The position numbers were made by a program, and so were the translations under genes. From Flavobacterium pectinovorum (GTDB lineage Bacteria; Bacteroidota; Bacteroidia; Flavobacteriales; Flavobacteriaceae), in assembly GCF_022802975.1 (NCBI RefSeq), contig NZ_JAFEVZ010000016.1:28541-92540 (forward strand): a stretch of 64,000 bases of DNA, in the 5' to 3' direction. A model generated the notes under the pieces. That model did not search any database. It was given only the letters and a program-made list of their open reading frames with translations, and was not told where the DNA came from. Positions 54,559-63,162 of the stretch are shown in pieces; position 1 is the stretch's first letter, and each line of letters starts with the position of its first letter.

Positions 54559-56313
54559 ATGAAAGCAAAAGCATTTGATACCGGATTATTCAAACGAATT
54601 TTAAAATATACCAAACCTTACAAATGGCGTTATTACGGCGTTATTGTTTTTGCTGTCTCATTGTCAATTTTTGCGGCACTTCGCCCCTATTTATTAAAAC
54701 AAACTGTTGATGGCTACATTAAAACGCATGACAAGCAGGGTTTACTGATGTACATTATTTTGATGGGAGTTGTTTTATTGATGGAAGTATTCTCTCAGTT
54801 TTATTTTGTATTTTGGGCTAACTGGCTCGGACAGGATATTGTAAAAGATATTCGGAATAAACTTTTTAAACATATTTTAAGCTTCAGGATGAAGTATTTT
54901 GATTTGGTTCCGGTGGGACAATTGGTTACCAGATCGGTTTCGGATATTGAATCGATTGCCCGTATTTTCAGCCAGGGATTGTTTATGATTATAAGCGATT
55001 TGATGAAAATGCTCGTGGTACTGATTTTTATGTTTTATATGAACTGGAAACTAACCTGGATTGTGGTGGTTGCCATGCCGGTTCTAGTTTATGTTACCCG
55101 AATTTTTCAGCGCAAAATGCAGGTTGCTTTTGAAGAAGTAAGAACGCAGATTGCCAACATGAATTCGTTTGTTCAGGAGCGCGTTACGGGAATGAAGATT
55201 GTTCAGCTATTTAACCGGGAAAAAATCGAAGCAGATAATTTTAGGGTTATAAATGACAAACACAGAGTAGCGTGGATAAAAACGATTTTGTACAACTCAA
55301 TTTTCTTCCCGATTGCTGATATTATTTCGTCGATTGCTTTAGGATTAGTGGTTGTATTTGGCGGTTTCAAAATCCTGAATGGCGATAATTTTACCACATT
55401 TGGAGATTTGTTTTCATACACGATGTTTATTGGAATGCTTTTTAATCCGTTACGTCAAATTGCGGACAAATTCAACGAGATGCAGTTGGGCATGATTGCA
55501 GCCAATCGTGTTTTTGACATTATTGACACACAGGATCATATTCAGGACACAGGAAAAATTGAAGCACCGGTTTTTAACGGAAGTATCGAATTTAAGCAGG
55601 TTCGTTTTAGTTATATTCCCGAAGAAGAAGTGATAAAAGGCATTGATTTATCTGTAGCATCAGGACAGACAGTTGCCATTGTAGGTTCGACCGGAGCCGG
55701 AAAATCCACGATTATCAATTTACTGAATCGTTTTTACGAAATCAACAGCGGAACGATTTGCATTGATGGAGAAAACATAGAGAATTATACTCTGGCATCA
55801 CTTCGAAAACAAATTGCAGTGGTTTTACAGGATGTGTTTTTGTTTGCAGATACGATTTACAATAATATCACACTTCATAATCCTGAAATCACAAGTGAGC
55901 AGGTTCTGGATGCTGCGAAAAAAATTGGCGTTCATGACTTCATTATGAGTCTGCCGGATAATTACGATTTTGATGTAAAAGAACGTGGTGTGATGCTTTC
56001 GTCCGGTCAGCGACAATTGATTGCTTTTTTACGTTCGTATGTGAGTAATCCGAGTATTTTGATTTTGGATGAAGCAACTTCATCAATTGATACGTATTCT
56101 GAAGAATTGATTCAGCGTGCTACCGAAACGATTACAAAAGGAAGAACTTCTATAGTGATAGCGCATCGATTGGCAACAATTGTAAATGCTGATAAAATTG
56201 TAGTAATGGATAAAGGACTCATTGTTGAGCAAGGAACGCATCAGGAATTACTGAACAAGGCTGACGGTTATTACAAAAACTTATATGACTCACAATTTTC
56301 TGTGGCAAATTAA
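54559..56313 (+). CDS. ABC exporter (fused membrane and ATPase domains)
   Basis: A 584-residue half-transporter of the MsbA/multidrug type: six membrane segments in residues about 20-310 and an ATPase with Walker A GSTGAGKST, signature LSSGQRQ, and Walker B ILILDEATS. It works as a dimer in the inner membrane. The substrate is unknown. Confidence 0.9.
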   Translation: MKAKAFDTGLFKRILKYTKPYKWRYYGVIVFAVSLSIFAALRPYLLKQTVDGYIKTHDKQGLLMYIILMGVVLLMEVFSQFYFVFWANWLGQDIVKDIRNKLFKHILSFRMKYFDLVPVGQLVTRSVSDIESIARIFSQGLFMIISDLMKMLVVLIFMFYMNWKLTWIVVVAMPVLVYVTRIFQRKMQVAFEEVRTQIANMNSFVQERVTGMKIVQLFNREKIEADNFRVINDKHRVAWIKTILYNSIFFPIADIISSIALGLVVVFGGFKILNGDNFTTFGDLFSYTMFIGMLFNPLRQIADKFNEMQLGMIAANRVFDIIDTQDHIQDTGKIEAPVFNGSIEFKQVRFSYIPEEEVIKGIDLSVASGQTVAIVGSTGAGKSTIINLLNRFYEINSGTICIDGENIENYTLASLRKQIAVVLQDVFLFADTIYNNITLHNPEITSEQVLDAAKKIGVHDFIMSLPDNYDFDVKERGVMLSSGQRQLIAFLRSYVSNPSILILDEATSSIDTYSEELIQRATETITKGRTSIVIAHRLATIVNADKIVVMDKGLIVEQGTHQELLNKADGYYKNLYDSQFSVAN

Positions 56314-56442
56314 TAAAAAATGACGTCTAAACATTTCTGAAATGTTAAAACACTGTTAGCATAATCATAAAATACCACCTCATAATCAACTAAATAACGT
56401 TATTTTTCTTTGAAATTGTATCTTTGAGTTATTAGAATTCAA

Positions 56443-57039
56443 ATGCAAAAGAACATGCCACAGATTAGGTTTTATCCAAATGAAGAGTTTAAAGAAATAG
56501 ACGTTAATGAATCTTTACAGTTTCGGTACGCCATTTCAAACAAAGGAAGATTAATAAGTTTTACAGACGATATACAAAACGGACGTCTCTTAAAAGGAGG
56601 TTTGAGCGATGGATACCCAACCTTTAGATTCAAAGTCAGAGAAGATGATAAAATTGTCAATAAATACCTTTTTCTTTACAAATTAGTTGCCCGGTATTTT
56701 ATTCCGAAACAATCAGAAGAACAAACTTATGTCCTCCATTTAGATTATATCCGAAATAATGACGACGTAAATAATCTGCGCTGGGCTACAAGAGCCGAAA
56801 TGATTGCGCATAGCCGTAAAAGCCCGCACGTAATTCAGGCCAAAAAGAACCTGATTGAACACAATATAAAATCAGACGGCAGAAAACTGACCACCACAAA
56901 AGTCATGTTAATCAAAAAAATATTGGCTCGCCCGGAGCAAAAAACACGCCTAAAAATGATTGCAAAACAATTTGGCGTAAGCGAAATGCAGATCAGACGT
57001 ATTGCCAGCGGTGAAAACTGGGGACACGTGAAGGTCTAA
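56443..57039 (+). CDS. NUMOD4/HNH-like DNA-binding protein
   Basis: A 198-residue protein with a NUMOD4-like N-terminal part (about 20-75, YAISNKGRLISF, GRLLKGGLSDGYPTFRF), a degenerate HNH region (about 100-125, VLHLDYIRNNDDVNNLRWAT) and a C-terminal helix-turn-helix (about 150-195, KMIAKQFGVSEMQIRRIASG). The HNH part resembles homing endonucleases but lacks the expected Asp-His metal pair, so it may bind DNA rather than cut it. It stands alone and does not interrupt another gene. Confidence 0.7.
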   Translation: MQKNMPQIRFYPNEEFKEIDVNESLQFRYAISNKGRLISFTDDIQNGRLLKGGLSDGYPTFRFKVREDDKIVNKYLFLYKLVARYFIPKQSEEQTYVLHLDYIRNNDDVNNLRWATRAEMIAHSRKSPHVIQAKKNLIEHNIKSDGRKLTTTKVMLIKKILARPEQKTRLKMIAKQFGVSEMQIRRIASGENWGHVKV

Positions 57040-57082
57040 TTGTGAAATGTAGTATGGTTGATGGTTGATTGAATCAACTGCT

Positions 57083-57147
57083 GTCACTCTGAGCGGAGTC
57101 GAAGAACTTTTGTAATTAAGAAAGACTTCGACTCCGCTCAGCCTGAT
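57083..57147. repeat. Intergenic palindrome (AGCGGAGTCGAAG family)
   Basis: CTGAGCGGAGTCGAAG pairs perfectly with CTTCGACTCCGCTCAG (16 bp). It is the best-preserved of three copies in the window. The rest of the gap 57040-57539 holds AATTGTGAATTGTTAATTG-like sequences, a candidate promoter and a duplicated short motif, listed separately. Confidence 0.75.
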
Positions 57148-57302
57148 ATTGATATTGTCATTGATTTTTGATCTTAACAAACATCCCTTTTTTCAGATTT
57201 ATATTCAAAAATGTATTTTACAATCAATAATTCACAATTTACAATTAACAATTCCCATGATTTCTGTGAAAAGACCAAAATCATAAACGGTAAAATTTTT
57301 TT

Positions 57303-57337
57303 TTTGAATAATTTTTTAAAATAAATCCTTAAATTCG
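57303..57337 (+). promoter_or_regulatory. Candidate promoter of lpdA
   Basis: TTTG at 57303-57306 and TAAATTCG at 57330-57337 are 23 bp apart. The -7 box has one deviation from TAnnTTTG. It would give a leader of about 195 nt that contains the duplicated ATGACACGAG motif. Confidence 0.35.
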
Positions 57338-57420
57338 CAAGCAGAAATAACAAACGGAAAATCGGAAAGTGAGTTTCGGAATTACAAACCTCTTTTTCGG
57401 TAATAAATACTAAAAACAAA

Positions 57421-57510
57421 AAAATGACACGAGCGTTAGCGACTGCATTTTAGCATTAAAAACAAATTAAAAAACTTTAAAATGACACGAGGTTTTGCCG
57501 ACTGCATTTT
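57421..57510 (+). repeat. Duplicated short motif upstream of lpdA
   Basis: AAAATGACACGAG, eight variable bases and GACTGCATTTT occur twice, 58 bp apart (57421 and 57479). Each contains an ATG followed by a short frame (9 and 16 codons). The two copies lie in the presumed leader of lpdA. Confidence 0.6.
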
Positions 57511-57539
57511 TTTTCAAATAACAAATAAATAAGCAAAAA

Positions 57540-58928
57540 ATGAAATACGACGTTATTGTTTTAGGAAGTGGTCCCGGCGGATATGTTACAGCTATCAGAG
57601 CATCACAATTAGGCTTTAAAGTAGCTGTAGTTGAAAAAGAAAACTTAGGTGGTGTATGTTTAAACTGGGGATGTATCCCAACAAAAGCATTACTAAAATC
57701 GGCTCAGGTTTTTGATTACCTAAAACATGCTTCTGATTACGGATTGACAGTTTCTGAGTTTGACAAAGATTTCTCTGCTGTAGTACAACGCAGCCGTGGA
57801 GTTGCAGAAGGAATGAGCAAAGGAGTTACTTTCCTGATGAAAAAAAACAAAATTGACGTTATTGAAGGTTTCGGAAAATTGAAACCTGGAAAAAAACTTG
57901 ACGTTACTGATAAAGACAATAAAGTTACAGAATATAGCGCAGACCATATTATCATCGCAACAGGTGCCCGTTCTCGTGAGTTGCCAAACCTTCCTCAGGA
58001 TGGTGTGAAGGTAATTGGATACCGTCAGGCAATGACATTGCCAACACAGCCAAAATCTATGATTATCGTAGGTTCAGGAGCAATTGGAGTTGAGTTTGCA
58101 CATTTCTACAACTCAATGGGAACTGATGTTACTATTGTAGAATTTATGCCAAACGTTGTACCGGTAGAAGACGAAGATATCTCAAAACAATTTGAAAAAT
58201 CGTTGAAAAAAGCAGGTATCAAAGTAATGACTAATTCTTCTGTAGAAAAATTAGATACTTCAGGAGCTGGTGTAAAAGCTACTGTAAAAACTGCCAAAGG
58301 AGAAGAAATCCTTGAAGCTGACATCGTACTTTCTGCGGTTGGAATCAAAACAAACATCGAAAATATCGGTTTAGAAGAAGTAGGTATTGCTGTAGACCGT
58401 GATAAAATCTTAGTAAACGCTTACAACGCAACCAACATTCCTGGTTACTACGCCATTGGAGACGTTACTCCGGGTCAGGCTTTGGCTCACGTAGCTTCTG
58501 CTGAAGGAATTAACTGTGTGGAAAAAATTAAAGGTTTACACGTAGACCCTATCGATTACGGAAACGTTCCGGGATGTACTTATGCAACTCCTGAAATTGC
58601 TTCTGTTGGTTTAACTGAAAAACAAGCTAAGGAAAAAGGATACGAATTAAAAATTGGTAAATTCCCATTCTCAGCTTCTGGAAAAGCAAAAGCTGCCGGA
58701 AATGCTGACGGATTCGTAAAAGTAATCTTTGATGCTAAATACGGAGAATGGTTAGGATGCCACATGATTGGTGCAGGTGTTACTGATATGATTGCTGAGG
58801 CAGTTGTTGCACGTAAACTGGAGACTACAGGCCACGAAATCCTTAAATCAATCCACCCTCACCCAACCATGAGTGAAGCAGTTATGGAAGCGGTTGCTGA
58901 TGCTTATGGAGAAGTGATTCACTTGTAA
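57540..58928 (+). CDS. lpdA: Dihydrolipoyl dehydrogenase
   Basis: A 462-residue flavoprotein that reoxidises the lipoyl groups of 2-oxoacid dehydrogenase complexes and the glycine cleavage system. FAD motif GSGPGGYVTAIRASQLG, redox disulfide C40-x4-C45 (GGVCLNWGCIPTK), NAD motif GSGAIGVEFA and the C-terminal HPHPTMSEA with the catalytic His are all present. It stands alone with a terminator after it. Confidence 0.95.
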   Translation: MKYDVIVLGSGPGGYVTAIRASQLGFKVAVVEKENLGGVCLNWGCIPTKALLKSAQVFDYLKHASDYGLTVSEFDKDFSAVVQRSRGVAEGMSKGVTFLMKKNKIDVIEGFGKLKPGKKLDVTDKDNKVTEYSADHIIIATGARSRELPNLPQDGVKVIGYRQAMTLPTQPKSMIIVGSGAIGVEFAHFYNSMGTDVTIVEFMPNVVPVEDEDISKQFEKSLKKAGIKVMTNSSVEKLDTSGAGVKATVKTAKGEEILEADIVLSAVGIKTNIENIGLEEVGIAVDRDKILVNAYNATNIPGYYAIGDVTPGQALAHVASAEGINCVEKIKGLHVDPIDYGNVPGCTYATPEIASVGLTEKQAKEKGYELKIGKFPFSASGKAKAAGNADGFVKVIFDAKYGEWLGCHMIGAGVTDMIAEAVVARKLETTGHEILKSIHPHPTMSEAVMEAVADAYGEVIHL

Positions 58929-58963
58929 AAATTACAGGTTACATATAATTTTCAATTTAAAGA

Positions 58964-58996
58964 AATCCGGTTTGTGCAGACAGACCGGATTTTTTT
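58964..58996 (+). terminator. Terminator of lpdA
   Basis: AAATCCGGT and ACCGGATTT form a stem followed by seven T. Its right arm runs directly into the repeat that starts at 58987. Confidence 0.85.
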
Positions 58997-59130
58997 ATGG
59001 GCATGCCCCGCAGAAAAAGCGGGTCGGGCTATTCACTAAATTCCCGATTAACAAAAACTACGGCTAAAAAGCCTTTTTTTTCTAAATCGGGAGATACCGC
59101 TGCTATCCCTCATGCGACACTCGTTTTCAT
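58987..59130 (+). repeat. Dispersed repeat, copy 1
   Basis: About 145 bp starting GGATTTTTTTATGG. It holds a GCCCCGC/GCGGG hairpin, then TCCCGATT ... AATCGGGAGATACCGC around a GGCTAAAAAGCC core, and ends near ACTCGTTTTCAT. A second copy at 60914 is nearly the same and part of it recurs inverted at 59754. Nothing else is seen in 59131-59291. Confidence 0.8.
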
Positions 59131-59291
59131 AATGATATTTTTTGTTAGGCAGTTCAATCATAACCCAAAAGAACCACTGAAGAAAGAACAATTTCAATAA
59201 TTTATAAGAAAAAACTATTTAAAAACAGCGTGAAAGCAACCATTTTAAAAAAAACACATCTTTTAAGTAAACTATCCTAAAATTTTAACCC

Positions 59292-59708
59292 ATGAAAAAG
59301 TTTACTTTACTATTGATTTTCGCCATCCTAACTTCCTGCAGTAATGATGATAACAATGTATCCTCTAAAAATAATTTAAAAGGCAAATGGAATTGGATTC
59401 TTACTTCGGGAGGATTTGGAGGTGGAGGCTACACTCCCGAAACTACAAAGCAAACCAAGGTTATTCAATTCTCAGGAAATACCTTAAAAACTTACATTAA
59501 CGGTACTTTATCCCAGACACAAAAATTTTCGATTCAGACCAAACCCTCGCCTTTGGGAGGTAATCGAAAAGTGATCGTAATAGACAAAGGCAACTCCATA
59601 ACAAATGAAGTTTATATTGATCAGTCTTTTGAAATCATTGGCAAAAAGCTTTATTTAAGAGACGAATGTGTGGACTGTTACACCTCTGAATATGAACGCA
59701 TAAAATAG
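59292..59708 (+). CDS. Small lipoprotein of unknown function
   Basis: A 138-residue lipoprotein (lipobox LTSC, Cys16). The body reads as a small beta-barrel of the lipocalin-like type: LKGKWNWILTSGGFGGGGYTP near the start, short beta strands, and LYLRDECVDCYTSEYER at the end with two Cys. The family is not recognised with certainty. It stands alone between repeat copies. Confidence 0.6.
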   Translation: MKKFTLLLIFAILTSCSNDDNNVSSKNNLKGKWNWILTSGGFGGGGYTPETTKQTKVIQFSGNTLKTYINGTLSQTQKFSIQTKPSPLGGNRKVIVIDKGNSITNEVYIDQSFEIIGKKLYLRDECVDCYTSEYERIK

Positions 59709-59753
59709 TCTTTTCAGGTCTTATAAATGATAGAAGTCTGAACTAGCCCTGAT

Positions 59754-59823
59754 GGGAGCGGTATCTCCCGATATAGAAAACAAGGCTTTTTTGCCGTAGT
59801 TTTTCTTATCGGGAATTTAGCGG
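59754..59823 (-). repeat. Dispersed repeat, copy 2 (inverted, partial)
   Basis: On the minus strand this reads TCCGCTAAATTCCCGAT ... ATCGGGAGATACCGCTCCC and matches the middle of copies 1 and 3. It can fold with TCCCGAT/ATCGGGA as stem and GGC/GCC inside. The stretch 59824-59990 shows nothing further. Confidence 0.7.
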
Positions 59824-59993
59824 ACAGCAGGACAAAAGGTTCTTATAAAAACAAATGTTCTGCTTCTTAACTTCGCTACACAAAATGAGAGCGAAAAACC
59901 CCAGACAGAAAACGAAAGAAAAAGGAGTGCCGGCGAATAATGCTGTTTTTAAAAAACAACAAAATATACACCGTTACAAAACTACGTGCACAA

Positions 59994-60027
59994 TTGTCGA
60001 AATATTCAGGTTATCAGCTTAACTTTG
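59994..60027 (+). promoter_or_regulatory. Promoter of the nitroreductase gene
   Basis: TTG at 59994-59996 and a perfect TAACTTTG at 60020-60027, 23 bp apart. Transcription would start near 60034, which excludes the upstream ATG at 59986 and supports the start at 60064. Confidence 0.65.
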
Positions 60028-60063
60028 CAATCTATAAAACTAAAAACGTTAAAATACAGCATT

Positions 60064-60663
60064 ATGAATATTTTGGAATTAATGAAAAAAAGATACTCTG
60101 CCAAAAAGTACAACGCTGAAAAAGTAATTCCGCAGGAAAAAATTGAAGCTTTAAAAGAGGTTTTATACCTGAGTCCTTCTTCAATAAATATTCAGCCATG
60201 GAAATTTACATTTGTGCAAAATCAGGAAATTAAGGCGCAATTAGCTGAAGTTTCCATGCACAATAAGGAAAAAGTAAATCAGGCAAAGCTGATAGTTGTA
60301 TTTAGCGTAGCTGATGATCTGGATGCTTTTCAGCAAATAGTCGATACTGAATTACCCGAAGCCCGCAGAAACTGGTACAATCAAATTAAGGCGAGTAAAC
60401 CTGAAGCCGACATGAAAACATGGTTGTCTCAGCAGGTGTATATTGCTTTGGGAGTTGGTTTAACAGCAAGCATTGCGTTAGGCCTGGATTCTACAGCTAT
60501 GGAAGGTATCGAATCCGATAAATACAAGGAAATCCTTAGTATGCCGGCCTTTAAACCATTGTTTGCAATGGCGGTTGGTTATGGTGCCGAAGATGATTTT
60601 AACCGAATTGAAGTTTCGCCTAAATCCAGAAGATTACTGGATAGTTTGATTGAGAGTATCTAA
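60064..60663 (+). CDS. Nitroreductase-family NAD(P)H oxidoreductase
   Basis: A 199-residue FMN enzyme of the NfsB/nitroreductase type: MKKRYSAKKYNAEKVIP at the start, LSPSSINIQPWKF for FMN binding, QVYIALGVGLTASIALGLDSTAMEG, and a C-terminal AVGYGAEDDFN. It probably reduces quinones or nitro compounds. The frame is open upstream to 59986, but the promoter box at 60020-60027 and the family length favour this start. Confidence 0.9.
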   Translation: MNILELMKKRYSAKKYNAEKVIPQEKIEALKEVLYLSPSSINIQPWKFTFVQNQEIKAQLAEVSMHNKEKVNQAKLIVVFSVADDLDAFQQIVDTELPEARRNWYNQIKASKPEADMKTWLSQQVYIALGVGLTASIALGLDSTAMEGIESDKYKEILSMPAFKPLFAMAVGYGAEDDFNRIEVSPKSRRLLDSLIESI

Positions 60664-60762
60664 TAACTGTCAAACTAAACACAATGCCATGACGTTAAAA
60701 ATATGATTCTTTGATTAACGCTTTTTGATTGCCAATATTGTAAAACCTTGTTATACCAGAAA

Positions 60763-60910
60763 TCAAAAATCTTTAATCTTTTTAGATTCGGTTTCATATC
60801 TGAATAGCATGCATTCATAGACTTCTTTCTTCTTATATTTGATTAAAAACGAAATACCATCGTAAGCAAAAACTAACAAATCATATTTACATTCCGATTT
60901 GCGATAAGCG
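60763..60910 (-). pseudogene. Possible 3' remnant of a gene cut by repeat copy 3
   Basis: A minus-strand frame gives a protein-like stretch (YDLLVFAYDGISFLIKYKKK, then EVYECMLFRYETESKKI) ending at 60763. Upstream of about 60910 it runs into repeat copy 3, so any start is lost. The family is unknown and the reading could be chance. Nothing else is seen in 60664-60762. Confidence 0.25.
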
Positions 60911-60913
60911 GGT

Positions 60914-61057
60914 CGGATTTTTTTATGGCATGCCCCGCAGAAAAAGCGGGTCGGGCTATTCGCTAAATTCCCGTTTAACAAAAACTACGGCTAAAAAGCC
61001 TTGTTTTTCTAAATCGGGAGATACCGCTGCTATCCCTCATGCGGCACTCGTTTTCAT
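60914..61057 (+). repeat. Dispersed repeat, copy 3
   Basis: About 145 bp nearly identical to copy 1 at 58987 in the same orientation, with the same hairpins and the same end (ACTCGTTTTCAT). Together the two copies bracket the lipoprotein and nitroreductase genes as direct repeats. Confidence 0.8.
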
Positions 61058-61162
61058 TAGAAAATTTTGTTTTATAAGATCAAAATATTTTTAAAATCAC
61101 CTTTTAAAACCAATATATAAAACAGAATTTTCTTATATTTATCGTTCCTTAAATTTACAAAA

Positions 61163-62200
61163 ATGAATTGGTCGTCTAAATTAATCCATCACAAAAAAGA
61201 AATACGAATTGCTGTTTATTTTGAAAAAAACGCACAATTAATTGAGCGCATCAAACAATTTGAAGGATCAAAATGGAGCCAAACCTTAAAAGTATGGCAT
61301 TTACCGGACAATGAATCTAACCGAATTCATTTTAAAATACCCGCTGCCTATTTATCATTACCATCAGAAGAAGGAATTTTAGCTATCCAAAAGTTTAGTA
61401 ATTGGCTTACCTCAAGACGTTATAGTCACAATACAGTAAAAACATATACTGAGGCTTTAAAATCCTTTTTGGTTTTTCATCGGGAACTTCCAGTTTCCGA
61501 AATCACAAATGATCATATCATACTATATAATAACGATTATATTTTAAAAAATAACCTTTCGGCTTCCTATCAAAATCAAATCATCAACGCTCTAAAATTA
61601 TTTTTTAAAATTATTGAATCCCGAAAAATAATCCCTGAAGAAATTTTTCGTCCTAAAAATGCAAAAACTTTACCCAATATTTTGAGTAAAGAGGATGTAT
61701 TGCGAATTATAGATTCTACTGCCAACCTAAAACACAAAACCTTACTGGCATTAATTTATTCAGCAGGACTTAGAATCAGTGAAGCCATCAATATGAAACT
61801 TACTGACATTGATAGTCAGCGTATGTTAATACACATCAAAAATGCCAAAGGGAAAAAAGACCGTTATACATTATTATCAAATAAAATTCTTCTTTTGTTA
61901 CGAGAATATTACAGCGTATACAAACCTCAGTTGTATTTATTTGAAGGCCAATTTAAAGAACAATATAGCAGCCGAAGCGCACAGGCCGTTTTACAAATAG
62001 CAGCCCGAAAAGCCGGAATTACAAAACGGATTAGTTTGCATACTTTACGACATAGTTTTGCTACTCACCTACTAGAATCAGGAACTGATTTACGATATAT
62101 TCAGGATTTATTAGGACATAGCAGTCCAAAAACAACTATGATTTACACACATGTATCAAGCAATTCATTACAAAAAATCATCAATCCCTTCGATATGTAA
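61163..62200 (+). CDS. Tyrosine recombinase / integrase
   Basis: A 345-residue site-specific recombinase. After an extra N-terminal part (about 1-70, WSSKLIHHKKEIRIAVYF) come the SAM-like core-binding domain (about 72-155) and the catalytic domain (about 170-335). The active-site set is R204 (AGLRISEA), H293 and R296 (HTLRHSFATH), H319 (LLGHSS) and Y328 (IYTH). It resembles XerC/D- and IntI-related enzymes of Bacteroidota, though I do not see the extra IntI helix insert. It is followed by attC-like sites and two cassette genes, so it may mobilise them. Confidence 0.9.
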   Translation: MNWSSKLIHHKKEIRIAVYFEKNAQLIERIKQFEGSKWSQTLKVWHLPDNESNRIHFKIPAAYLSLPSEEGILAIQKFSNWLTSRRYSHNTVKTYTEALKSFLVFHRELPVSEITNDHIILYNNDYILKNNLSASYQNQIINALKLFFKIIESRKIIPEEIFRPKNAKTLPNILSKEDVLRIIDSTANLKHKTLLALIYSAGLRISEAINMKLTDIDSQRMLIHIKNAKGKKDRYTLLSNKILLLLREYYSVYKPQLYLFEGQFKEQYSSRSAQAVLQIAARKAGITKRISLHTLRHSFATHLLESGTDLRYIQDLLGHSSPKTTMIYTHVSSNSLQKIINPFDM

Positions 62201-62254
62201 GAAATAATTTTATTTTTGTATTGCAATAAAACGCAAAAAAACAAACCAAAACAT

Positions 62255-62320
62255 GCGTATAACATACCTATTTGGAATAAAACAGGTTAAATTTATTCGC
62301 ATATAAAAGAGTTGGCGGTA
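62255..62320 (+). other. Recombination-site-like sequence after the integrase
   Basis: GCGTATAAC at 62255-62263, a short stem (ACCTATTT 62266-62273 with AAACAGGT 62280-62287, one mismatch) and GTTGGCGGTA at 62311-62320. The last element is the exact reverse complement of TACCGCCAAC that opens the attC-like site at 62992, as expected for the two ends of one integron cassette. GCGTATAAC resembles the complement of GTTATGCGC at 63120. The boxes deviate from the classical RYYYAAC/GTTRRRY. Confidence 0.45.
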
Positions 62321-62362
62321 ATTTTGCCGTTGAAAAGAGAATTTTATTAAACCTGATCTTTA

Positions 62363-62986
62363 ATGTACAACTCAAAAGATATATTATTTCATATAAATCA
62401 TTATCAAAGTGAGTTAGATGAATCTTATAATTTATTAAAACTTTTAGAAAGCGGAAATTTAAAGGGAAATAATGAGCCTGCTCAAGAAAGTATTGAAGAA
62501 ATTAAAAAGCATATTAAATATTTATGCTTTTTTACCTCTTGTTTTCTTGATATTGCATCTTCTTTAAGAGGACTTGTTGACTGTGAAACAGATTGGGAAA
62601 GAAAGTTTTACTTTAAAAATGGATTTGTAGTTATTTATGAGTCTTTAAAAACTTTTGGGAAACACCAAAATGAAATTCGTAATTTAATTTCCCGAGATTT
62701 CAATGAATTAGAACCGAGATTTCTAAATATTACCTTGAAATTAAAAGAACTTAAAAAAGAACATAAATATGATACGTTGATTACAAAGTTCAGAAATAAA
62801 GCAGGTGCACATTATGATGAAAATTTTGCAGAATATTTTGAACACTTAAGAAGTATTGATAAACCAATTAGTGTGAAAACAGTTTCTGACTTCTCAAATT
62901 TTTTGATGTCGTTAATTGTATTTTGGAGCGACATAACAGACATATATTACGAAAAAATAACAGAAAGAATGAGTAGTGGAAAATAA
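62363..62986 (+). CDS. Cassette protein 1, HEPN-like (unknown function)
   Basis: A 207-residue, mostly helical protein of no recognised family. The segment FRNKAGAHYDENF (about residues 149-161) has the R-N-x4-H pattern of HEPN-fold ribonucleases, which are common in toxin and defence systems. The gene is AT-rich and fills one cassette-like unit (62312-63120, about 809 bp) between two recombination-site-like sequences. The stop is 5 bp before the second site. A defence or toxin role is inference. Confidence 0.6.
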   Translation: MYNSKDILFHINHYQSELDESYNLLKLLESGNLKGNNEPAQESIEEIKKHIKYLCFFTSCFLDIASSLRGLVDCETDWERKFYFKNGFVVIYESLKTFGKHQNEIRNLISRDFNELEPRFLNITLKLKELKKEHKYDTLITKFRNKAGAHYDENFAEYFEHLRSIDKPISVKTVSDFSNFLMSLIVFWSDITDIYYEKITERMSSGK

Positions 62987-62991
62987 AAAAC

Positions 62992-63126
62992 TACCGCCAA
63001 CACACGCTACAAGCAATTTGGGAATTTGGCTTAATGGAAAAATTGGTTTGTATTTGAGAGATTTGGAAAATCCGAATGATAACGCTGATTTAATCCCAAA
63101 CTGCTTGTAGCGCGAGAACGTTATGC
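62992..63126 (+). other. attC-like site between cassette genes
   Basis: TACCGCCAAC at 62992-63001, a 19-bp arm (63005-63023, CGCTACAAGCAATTTGGGA) and its partner (63094-63112) with one mismatch, then GTTATGC at 63120-63126. The order outer box, long imperfect stem, outer box is that of integron attC sites. The first box is complementary over 10 bp to the start of the same cassette at 62311. Size (about 135 bp) is inside the known range for attC. Confidence 0.55.
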
Positions 63127-63162
63127 GCAAGCATAAGAACAATCTAATCATCGAGATATAAA

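Noticed and set aside
58997..59200. A 67-codon ORF inside repeat copy 1
   Set aside because: It consists of the repeat and its flank, and copy 3 of the repeat does not keep the frame.
59986..60063. A longer start for the nitroreductase
   Set aside because: A good promoter (-7 box at 60020-60027) lies inside the extension, and family proteins begin at 60064.
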